Assembly: GCF_012275375.1 (NCBI RefSeq)
Contig: NZ_JAAZQJ010000001.1
Location: forward strand, 434,001 to 498,000
DNA: 64,000 bases
Source of the DNA: Dyella sp. SG609
Lineage (GTDB): Bacteria > Pseudomonadota > Gammaproteobacteria > Xanthomonadales > Rhodanobacteraceae
Direction of reading: 5' to 3'
In this document: piece after piece, positions 36,757-43,963 of the stretch
Numbering within the stretch: position 1 is the stretch's first letter
How the letters are laid out: each line of letters begins with the position of its first letter
Program-made: the position numbers and the translations under genes
Notes under the pieces: generated by a model
Database searches by the model: none
What the model saw: only the letters and a program-made list of their open reading frames with translations
Told to the model about the DNA's origin: nothing

Positions 36757-38532
36757 ATGGCAGACAGCAGCAGAACCACCAACAAGTCCCGTTCGATCAG
36801 CACGGCACCGGCGTCGATCTCGACCGCCACCTTTACCGTGGCCGATTATCTGTTGACGCGGCTCAAGCAATTGCAGGTCACCGAGGTATTCCAGATACCC
36901 GGCGACTACGTCAAGCACTTCACCCAGGCGCTGGAATATTTCGACGGCGTCACCGCGATCGGCGCCATCAACGAACTGGACGCCGCCTACGCCGCCGACG
37001 CCTATGCGCGCACCCGCGGCCTGGCCGCCGTGTCGCTGCAGTTCGGCGTCAGCACCTACAGTGCGCTCAACGCGATTGCCGGCGCCTGGGTCGAGCGCAG
37101 CCCGATCGTGGTGATCAGCGCCACGCCCGGCGCCGACATGCGCGACATCACCGACATGTACGACGTGCTGTTCCACCACTCCACCGGCGACCTCAATTCC
37201 GACCGCGCCATCTACGAATACGTCACCGTCAAGGCGGTCACGCTCAGCACCAATGTGGGCGCGGCCGAACAGATCGACGAGCTGCTGGTCGAGGCGATCA
37301 CCCAGAAGCGCCCCGTCTACATCGCCTGCTACAAGGAAGTGTGGGGCCAGCCCTGCGCGCGGCCGCCGGCCACGCCGCTCAAGCCGCGCGTCACGCGCAG
37401 CCCCGAGCTGGCGCTGCGCAATGCGGTGGACCAGGCCTGGATGCAGATCACCCAGGCCAAGCAGCCGCTGATCTTCGCCGGTGTCGAGGTGCTGCGCTTC
37501 GGGCTTTCCGGCCTGCTGCAGAAGATCATCGACGCCAGCGGCTTTCTCTACACCACCACCAGCCTGGGCAAGAGCGTGCTGGACGAGCAGGGCGACAAGT
37601 TCATCGGCACCTACTCGGACGCGGCCTCGATCGAGGCGGTGCGCGAGATCGTAATGGCTTCCGATTGCGTGCTGACCTTGGGCGCGATCATCACCGACGA
37701 CTACCTCACCTTCATCGAGAGCAAGTACGGCAGCATGGTGCTGGCCGACACCGACGGCGTGCGCGCCGGCTATTTCAAGTACGGCGACGTCACCATGCAG
37801 GATTTCATGGAGGCATTGCTGGCGCGCTTCGTCGCGAGCAAGGCCTACCCGATCAAGGCCAAGGCGCCGCCGCAGCCGAAGTACCCCAATCCCTGGGCGG
37901 CCAACTCCGACCCGGTCTACGACGTCGATCCGCAGATCATCACCTACAACCGTTTCTTCGCCAACACGATGAAGTTCCTGCAGGACAAGAACCTGCTGAA
38001 GGACATCGTGATGACCTACGGCGTGAGCTCGGCGATGTATGTGGCGACCAATGCCTACGGCCTGGCGCAGGGCAGCTTCATCGCCTCGGCCGCGTGGCAG
38101 TGCATCGGCTTCGAAACCGGCGCGGCCTCCGGCGCCCAGCTGGGCAGCGGCAAGCGCGCCTGGACCGTGGCCGGCGACGGCGGCTTCATGATGGTCTGCC
38201 AGTCGCTGTCCACGCTGGCGCGCAACCAGCTCAACGCGGTGATCTTCGTGATGAGCAACCAGGTTTATGCGATCGAGCAGGTCTACGTGGACATGTCCGC
38301 GTTCAAGCCCGGCCCGAAGCACAAGTTCGATGCCTTCGACATCCTGCCCAAGTGGGACTACCTCGCCCTGGCCCAGGCCTTCGGCGCGGAAGGCATCCGC
38401 GTGACCACGGTGGACGAACTCAATGCCGCGCTGCCGCGCATCGCCAGGATCAAGAACAAGCCCGTGCTCGTCGAAGTCGTCATTCCGCAAAAGGATCTGC
38501 CCGGCCAGATGTACCGCCTCGGCAGCGAATAA
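36757..38532 (+). CDS. ThDP-dependent 2-oxoacid decarboxylase (pyruvate/indolepyruvate decarboxylase family)
   Basis: The 591-residue enzyme has the three-domain PDC layout. The cofactor-activating glutamate is Glu73 in INELDAAYAADAYAR. The adjacent histidines His140-His141 (LFHHSTGD) are diagnostic of decarboxylases rather than acetolactate synthases. The ThDP/Mg motif starts at GDG 473-475, with the usual NN replaced by SN (500-501), and YAIEQ carries the second active-site glutamate (Glu507). It should convert a 2-oxoacid to an aldehyde. Start at 36757 after AGGGGGA; longer in-frame starts lack an RBS. The amine oxidase follows 36 bp downstream, so it probably supplies the 2-oxoacid. Substrate chain length cannot be read from sequence. 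Confidence 0.87.
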   Translation: MADSSRTTNKSRSISTAPASISTATFTVADYLLTRLKQLQVTEVFQIPGDYVKHFTQALEYFDGVTAIGAINELDAAYAADAYARTRGLAAVSLQFGVSTYSALNAIAGAWVERSPIVVISATPGADMRDITDMYDVLFHHSTGDLNSDRAIYEYVTVKAVTLSTNVGAAEQIDELLVEAITQKRPVYIACYKEVWGQPCARPPATPLKPRVTRSPELALRNAVDQAWMQITQAKQPLIFAGVEVLRFGLSGLLQKIIDASGFLYTTTSLGKSVLDEQGDKFIGTYSDAASIEAVREIVMASDCVLTLGAIITDDYLTFIESKYGSMVLADTDGVRAGYFKYGDVTMQDFMEALLARFVASKAYPIKAKAPPQPKYPNPWAANSDPVYDVDPQIITYNRFFANTMKFLQDKNLLKDIVMTYGVSSAMYVATNAYGLAQGSFIASAAWQCIGFETGAASGAQLGSGKRAWTVAGDGGFMMVCQSLSTLARNQLNAVIFVMSNQVYAIEQVYVDMSAFKPGPKHKFDAFDILPKWDYLALAQAFGAEGIRVTTVDELNAALPRIARIKNKPVLVEVVIPQKDLPGQMYRLGSE

Positions 38533-38568
38533 CGCTGCCAGCCACTCTCATCCAGGGAGCCACACACC

Positions 38569-40674
38569 ATGACACAGAAGACCTATGCGATCTTCGGCGC
38601 CGGCGCCGCCGGCCTCTACACGGCCTGGCGGTTGCTGAGCGGCCAGTGCAAGCAGGCCAAGTTCAATGCCAAGCAGCTGAAGAAGGGCGACATCCTGGCG
38701 CTGCACGACTGGGGCCGCTACGACTTCACCAAGCGCTATCCGGGTACCCGCGCGGCGGGTGCGCGCATCTGCACCTGGCATTACAACAACGACAAGACCA
38801 ACTCCTACGTCGAACTCGGCGGCATGCGCTATTCGCACTGGAACCGGATTCCGACCAAGGAGTTCCCGGACCCGAACAACGGCTTGGCGCCGGGCCACCG
38901 CGTGGTCACCGCGGTCATTTCGCTGCTGGGGCTGGACAAGTATTCGGTGCCGTTCAATGTCACCAACAACCAGCTGTTCTATCTGCGCTCGCGCAATTTC
39001 TATCTGAACGGCATCACCTCGAATACGCCGGCGCCGTATGCGGTGAACAACTTCGGCGCGGCCACCACGCCGGACCAGGGCTTCACCATCGTGCAGGACC
39101 TGGCCACCACCAAGCCATGGGCCGATTTCACCCGGCGCGACTGGTGCTCGTTCTACCAGCACGGGCGGATTACCGCGAAGCTGCCGGAGTCCAGCGTGTT
39201 CCAGCAGGGCGATTACCTGAAGGACATCGGCTACTGGAACCTGCTTTACGATCAGCTCGGCGCGGAAGGCTACGACTACGCGGCCGACGGCAACGGCTAC
39301 AGTTCCAACGTGATCAACACGCATGCCGGCGTGTCGTTCAACATCAACAACGAGTTCACCCCCGGCAGCCAGTACCGCACGCTGTCGATCGGCTACTCGG
39401 GCATGTTCAATGCGCTGTTCGAGGAGATCCTGAAGCTGGCCAAGGCCAAGGGCGTTGAGTTCCGCTACCACCCCGACACGCGCCTGCATTCGATCCTGTC
39501 GAAGTCCGGCAAGGCGGTCTACACCACGGCGCTGCGCGCCGATCCCAATCTCGCCGCGGGCGGGGGCGAGGCCGATGCCGCATGGCTGGCGATGCCGCGG
39601 GCCGCGATCGACCTGGTGGCGCAGGCCACACGTTTCCGCGCGCCGGCCAAGGGCGAGGTGGACGTGCTCAACCACGAGAAGGTGAGCCTCTATCTCGAAG
39701 CGACCATCATGCAGCCGTCGTACAAGATCGGCATGTTCTTCGACCAGCCGTGGTGGTCGCCCGACATCGACAATCCGGCGCCGTATCCGGCCATGGTGGT
39801 CGGCTACACCATCACCCCCGACACCATCGCCGGGCTGCGCGCGCAGAAATTCCCCGCCGCCGCGCTGAAGGCGATGGCGACGATGATCGAGGTTCCGTAC
39901 GAGTCGGCCGGGGACATGGTGAAGGCGATCGAGAACATCACCGAGCAGGCCTTGACCATTCTGCAGGTCAAGCAGCTCACCGCGGCTTCGCGCAACGACA
40001 CCATCGGGCCCAGCGTCAGCAATTCGCCGATCCGCATGGTGGTGTACTTCGGCAACAACGCGACCACGCCGAAGAAGAAGCCGGTCTACGGCATCCTGGC
40101 CAGCTATGACGACGAGGACAACACCGCGTTCTGGCACGAGCTGGAACTGGGCCCCAAGCGCCAGCGCGAAATCCCCAGCTCGTCGGACACCCAGCCCCTG
40201 GAAGGGCCGCGCAAGGTGCCCGCGCGGATGGTGAAGATGTTGCGCAAGATGCTGGCGGAGCTGCACTTCGGCCCGAACACGGACTACACGGCCGTGCCGG
40301 AGCCGCTGGAATCGGCCTACATGGACTGGTCGCTGCCACCGTTCAATGCCGGCTATCACGAATGGGCGCCGCATTACGATATCGGCGACGTGCAGCGCAA
40401 GATCCGCAAGCCCTCGCAGCTGATCAAGGGCGCCGATGCCGACATCTTCATCGTCGGCGAGGCTTATTCCAACGACCAGGCCTGGGTGGAGGGCGCGTAT
40501 TGCACCTCGGAGTCGGTCTTGAACGATTTCTTCGGCATCGAGCCGATCATCGACAACAAGGCCTATCCGTTTATCTGTCCGGAAGAGTCGGTGGTCGGCA
40601 ATGCCGACGACGTGGAGAAGTTTCTGCGCAATATCGATCCGGCACGGCAGTCGGAGGAGTCCGAGCCCGTGTAA
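38569..40674 (+). CDS. FAD-dependent L-amino-acid/monoamine oxidase family protein
   Basis: The 701-residue flavoprotein has a dinucleotide-binding start (IFGAGAAGLYTAWRL, about residues 7-21). An ELGGMRYSHWNRIP motif near 83-96 (substrate/FAD GGMR signature) and YSGMFNALFEEIL are present. The FAD-binding end is IFIVGEAYSNDQAWVEGA. Length and motif order recall L-phenylalanine/tryptophan 2-monooxygenase-type oxidases rather than short MAOs. No signal peptide is visible. RBS AGGGAG precedes the ATG. With the upstream decarboxylase it suggests amino acid to 2-oxoacid (plus ammonia and peroxide) to aldehyde. A monooxygenase giving an amide is an alternative. Strong terminator follows. Confidence 0.78.
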   Translation: MTQKTYAIFGAGAAGLYTAWRLLSGQCKQAKFNAKQLKKGDILALHDWGRYDFTKRYPGTRAAGARICTWHYNNDKTNSYVELGGMRYSHWNRIPTKEFPDPNNGLAPGHRVVTAVISLLGLDKYSVPFNVTNNQLFYLRSRNFYLNGITSNTPAPYAVNNFGAATTPDQGFTIVQDLATTKPWADFTRRDWCSFYQHGRITAKLPESSVFQQGDYLKDIGYWNLLYDQLGAEGYDYAADGNGYSSNVINTHAGVSFNINNEFTPGSQYRTLSIGYSGMFNALFEEILKLAKAKGVEFRYHPDTRLHSILSKSGKAVYTTALRADPNLAAGGGEADAAWLAMPRAAIDLVAQATRFRAPAKGEVDVLNHEKVSLYLEATIMQPSYKIGMFFDQPWWSPDIDNPAPYPAMVVGYTITPDTIAGLRAQKFPAAALKAMATMIEVPYESAGDMVKAIENITEQALTILQVKQLTAASRNDTIGPSVSNSPIRMVVYFGNNATTPKKKPVYGILASYDDEDNTAFWHELELGPKRQREIPSSSDTQPLEGPRKVPARMVKMLRKMLAELHFGPNTDYTAVPEPLESAYMDWSLPPFNAGYHEWAPHYDIGDVQRKIRKPSQLIKGADADIFIVGEAYSNDQAWVEGAYCTSESVLNDFFGIEPIIDNKAYPFICPEESVVGNADDVEKFLRNIDPARQSEESEPV

Positions 40675-40695
40675 GGGATCGCCTGCATGTCGTAC

Positions 40696-40725
40696 GAGAA
40701 AGCCCCGCCTTGCGGGGCTTTTCTC
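40696..40725 (+). terminator. Rho-independent terminator of the decarboxylase-oxidase operon
   Basis: AAAGCCCCGC-CTT-GCGGGGCTTTT, extended by GAG/CTC, forms a stem of ten or more base pairs with a T-rich right side, 22 bp after the oxidase stop. Confidence 0.92.
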
Positions 40726-40843
40726 TTACGCATCGGCGAACGGCTTTTCGATCGCTGCAGCGGGATGGATCATCCGGAAATTCAGACTAATCCTTATAGG
40801 AAAAGGACGATCCACCGAGTCGCTCGATGGATCGCACCTGTCG

Positions 40844-41209
40844 TCAGACATCGGCGACGTGGGTTTCGGAGAGTGCGCCCAGGCTTAGCGACTCGGCGTA
40901 TTCGCTAAGAAAGCGTACGGCGACGAACAAGCCTTCGACATAGGTTGGCGGCAACGGCCATTCGCCCGGCGCATTCGACTGTCCACTGGCCTGGCGCTCG
41001 CGGAAGGCATCGCTGTTGGCGAGCAAATCGTTGATGACATTCACCGCCATATGGATGCCGGCCAGGCGGGTAAGCAAACGTTCTTGAGAATCTTCGACCT
41101 CGTCGGTGAGATAAATCGGACGACCTAGGGGATTAGTCGCATTGCTAATTCGCAAATCGTCGGTGGAAGGGATGGTGTAGATATCTGCCGTATGATCCTG
41201 GCTAGCCAT
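40844..41209 (-). CDS. Hypothetical small acidic protein, possibly transferred
   Basis: The 121-residue product has no recognised family. Its middle (about 40-65, ERLLTRLAGIHMAVNVINDLL) and end (about 90-112, VEGLFVAVRFLSEYAESL) look like amphipathic helices joined by a glycine/proline-rich loop. There is no signal peptide or membrane helix. The base composition is visibly AT-richer than its neighbours, and codons are less GC-biased. AGGAAAG precedes the ATG, supporting translation. It converges on the oxidase operon. The helical layout weakly recalls short Xanthomonadaceae proteins of unknown role, but the match is too slight to name. Confidence 0.65.
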   Translation of the reverse strand: MASQDHTADIYTIPSTDDLRISNATNPLGRPIYLTDEVEDSQERLLTRLAGIHMAVNVINDLLANSDAFRERQASGQSNAPGEWPLPPTYVEGLFVAVRFLSEYAESLSLGALSETHVADV

Positions 41210-41241
41210 GATCGACTTTCCTGTAAGGGTTGGTTGTGGTC

Positions 41242-41285
41242 AGCGGGCCGGTCCGGGTTGCAGCCCTGCCGGCCCGCGCTTTTTT
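41242..41285 (+). terminator. Orphan rho-independent terminator on the plus strand
   Basis: GCGGGCCGG (41243-41251) pairs with CCGGCCCGC (41269-41277), with an inner GGG/CCC stem, then GCTTTTTT. No plus-strand gene ends nearby: it faces away from the small minus gene and lies over that gene's leader. Confidence 0.8.
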
Positions 41286-41575
41286 GTGGCGGAAGCAGGA
41301 TGGTCGCGTGCGAAGTGATGCAACACGCAACTTCGCCAAGCTAGCAAAGCATGGTGTGAGTGTCTGTCGGGTGAGGACGACAAGCGGGATGGGATTTGCG
41401 TAGGTGTGTTGCGGATGCGCGTGGTGCGTGGGAATGGCAATCGCGTTGAGATTGAAGAGTTGTGGTGTGAGTGAGGTGTTTCAAAGAGCGGTGTGTTAGT
41501 TGGAGCGCGATGCTTGTTTTCGATCGCTTCGAATTTTCAGATCGAGCAGCGGCGAGATTCAGCGCATCGCTCCGA

Positions 41576-41956
41576 CCGGCCCCTCACCCCGACCCTCTCC
41601 CCGGAGGGGAGAGGGGGATGGAGGGCGGGGCGAAAATCGAGCGAAGAGCATGCGGCGCAGCCGCAGCGTTCCGCTTGCACGCTTTGGCTCTTGATCTACC
41701 GGGTCCCCTTGGCGCCGGCGGTGAGGGCTGGACGATCAGGCCCCGAAGGGGGCGAGGACAGGACGTCCTCGCCTTTTTGATCAGGGCATGGATGCCCTGT
41801 CAAAAAGCCCGGCCAGCCCTCACGGACCCTCAGCAGCTTTGCTGCTGAGGGCGCCAAGCAGGGTGCCCTCTCTTTTTGGTTACTTTTTCTCTGGGCACGC
41901 AGAGAAAAAGTAACTCGCCCCGCGGCAGCGGGGCGAAACCCTCGCCAACGGCGAGA
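41576..41956 (+). repeat. Hairpin-rich intergenic element, subfamily B, copy 2
   Basis: About 381 bp, inverted copy of 31822-32205. It begins CCGGCCCCTCACCCCGACC with the CTCTCCCCGGAGGGGAGAG hairpin. It keeps GTTACTTTTTCTCTG / CAGAGAAAAAGTAAC, and shows paired changes in stems: GGCGAGGAC/GTCCTCGCC here against GGCGGGGAC/GTCCCCGCC in the other copy. The remaining 41286-42084 sequence has no gene. Confidence 0.8.
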
Positions 41957-42084
41957 CCAGAAGACATCAACACGACAACCAAACGACACCACCACCAAAC
42001 ACAACGAGCACCCCCGAATCAGGCGAACTCTGATATGCCACCAAGCACGCTACGATATTTCTCAACCACATATCAGACCACTCC

Positions 42085-42540
42085 ATGTCAAACCGAATCC
42101 TCGAATCCGTCATCATCGACGCCCCCGCATCCACCGTATGGGAAACCCTCACCCACCCCCAGCTCATGCGCGCCTGGATGGGCGACCCCGCCATGAAACT
42201 CGAAGTAAGCGCGGACTGGCGCATTGGCGGCGCGGTCAGCGTGCGCGGCGTGCACACCGGCCGCTTCGAGAACCGCGGCACGGTGCTGGCCTTCGAACCG
42301 GAACGGCGCCTGAGCTATACGCACCTGAGCTCCGTATCCCGGCTGCCGGACGAGCCCTCCAGCTACACCGTCTTCGAGTTTCGCCTTACGGCGCTGGGCG
42401 AGCAGACCCGGCTGGACTTCGAGGCGCACAGCTTCCCCACCGAAGTGATCTTCCGCCACCTGGCCTTTTACTGGGGCGGCACGCTGGATGCGATCGCACG
42501 GCAGGCGGCGTCCCGCCATGGCGGCGAAAAGCATGCGTGA
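42085..42540 (+). CDS. SRPBCC/AHSA1-domain protein
   Basis: The 151-residue START-like fold protein shows the AHSA1 pattern: ILESVIIDAPASTVWETLTHPQLMRAWMGDP at the N-terminus, then strands ADWRIGGAVSV and GTVLAFEPERRLSYTH. A long C-terminal helix contains FYWGGTLDAI. Such proteins bind hydrophobic ligands or act as Aha1-like or stress factors. No operon partner is evident; the next gene starts 203 bp away. Function in this organism is unknown. Confidence 0.82.
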   Translation: MSNRILESVIIDAPASTVWETLTHPQLMRAWMGDPAMKLEVSADWRIGGAVSVRGVHTGRFENRGTVLAFEPERRLSYTHLSSVSRLPDEPSSYTVFEFRLTALGEQTRLDFEAHSFPTEVIFRHLAFYWGGTLDAIARQAASRHGGEKHA

Positions 42541-42743
42541 TATTCCTAAGAAATCAGAATTGACTGAATGAGTCCTGCCGGAAAGCCGCTCGCACATTAG
42601 GTTTTCCTGCGATTTTTCCTGCTTTTCCAATCTGCTGTCCCTTATCCATTTCCTAGTGTTTTGGATCGCGCCGATTGCTTTTCCGCGCACCGCTGTTGGA
42701 ACGTTGCTGTAGGCGAGCAGGAAGAGCGTTGTAGGCCATCGGC

Positions 42744-43571
42744 ATGGGAACGAGCAGATTCTGGATCGGCCGGCTAGCGGCGATGGCCTGGGCAGCCTGC
42801 CTGTGTTTTTCCGGCGCGGTCCCCGCGGCGGACCTGTACTGGTGCGACGGATGCACGCCGGAGCAGGAGAAAGCCATGCTCGGGCGCGTCGAGCACGGCC
42901 AGGCATGGTCGGAGGTCTATGTCGGGGATCCCTCCACGCGCACCCTGCACAAGTACGGCGTGGCGCGCAGCTGGGGCCAGGCGCTGCCGTACGACGTGCG
43001 GCGCAAATGGACCGAGCCGGAAGTCGAATCGGCGTTCGCCCAGCTGCTGCGCTTTCACGACACCGCCCCGATGGGCTGGAAGAAGACCTATACGCTGCGC
43101 ATCGTCGATTCGGCCAGGGAGGCGGTGGACTATTTCAATCGCCAGGTCATTCCGGTTTCCGACTATCCCGATCCCGGCATCTCGGTCTACGACGTGCTGG
43201 AGGACGCGCGCCAGCGCCGCTATTTCGAAGGCTACGTGCAGGCGGACATCCTGCGCCGGATTCCGCTGGACCTCGGCATCACCCGGCGCAGCCTCGCCTA
43301 TCTGCGCACGACCGACAGCGCGCGCAGCCCGGTGGTCAGCGTGCTGGTGCAGTTCGCCGACGGCAGCCGTATCGCGGCGCGGCTGGACATCGCCGCGGGC
43401 CTGATGGTGAAGATCGACGAGCGCAGCGCACGCGATCCGCGCAACCGCGCCGTTTCGGCCATGCCGCCCACGGATGGCGCGCGGCCGCGCATCCAGGCGG
43501 CAGCGGGCGAGGGCGGCGGCTGGGCCAGCCGCGATTGCATCGCCGATGCGCTGCCCGGTATGGGCGGCTGA
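42744..43571 (+). CDS. Secreted protein of unknown function
   Basis: The 275-residue product has a signal peptide ending VPAA (about 29 residues), followed by a CDGC pair (YWCDGCTPEQEK) that could bind metal or form a disulfide. The rest is a mixed alpha/beta domain without a recognised motif. The C-terminus (ASRDCIADALPGMGG) has a further cysteine. The 200 bp upstream are AT-richer than average and may contain its promoter. A strong terminator lies 150 bp downstream. No function is proposed. Confidence 0.7.
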   Translation: MGTSRFWIGRLAAMAWAACLCFSGAVPAADLYWCDGCTPEQEKAMLGRVEHGQAWSEVYVGDPSTRTLHKYGVARSWGQALPYDVRRKWTEPEVESAFAQLLRFHDTAPMGWKKTYTLRIVDSAREAVDYFNRQVIPVSDYPDPGISVYDVLEDARQRRYFEGYVQADILRRIPLDLGITRRSLAYLRTTDSARSPVVSVLVQFADGSRIAARLDIAAGLMVKIDERSARDPRNRAVSAMPPTDGARPRIQAAAGEGGGWASRDCIADALPGMGG

Positions 43572-43720
43572 GCCGCAATTTCGGAGTTCGCCGCATAGCG
43601 CGCGGCTTCGCGCTTGTCCATGCTGCACCTGTCCCGGCACCCAAGGCGGCGCTCTCCGAGGCGCGGGTCCGTGACGTCCACCCGTGCGTTCCTGCGGTGA
43701 CGCATACCGCAGTCGTTCTT

Positions 43721-43752
43721 CCCCCGAGACGGATTTCTCGGGGGTTTTTTTT
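43721..43752 (+). terminator. Rho-independent terminator
   Basis: CCCCCGAGA (43721-43729) pairs with TCTCGGGGG (43736-43744), followed by eight T. It ends the transcript of the unknown secreted protein and isolates the GH31 gene. Confidence 0.93.
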
Positions 43753-43963
43753 GGCCTCCCTCCAAGGCCGCGCCGCGCATCCAGGAATGTGACGAGGCCA
43801 GCAGATGCCTGCGAAGGCGGCTCGCGCCTCTCCACTCCTTGCCGCCATTGCGCTAGCTTCCGCCCGATATCCACGCGCGCCCCGGCGCCGGCCTGACGTT
43901 GCGCCTGGCCGACGCCTACGACCGTGTCATCGGGCGCCGACATTGAAGCAGGGGGAGTACAAG

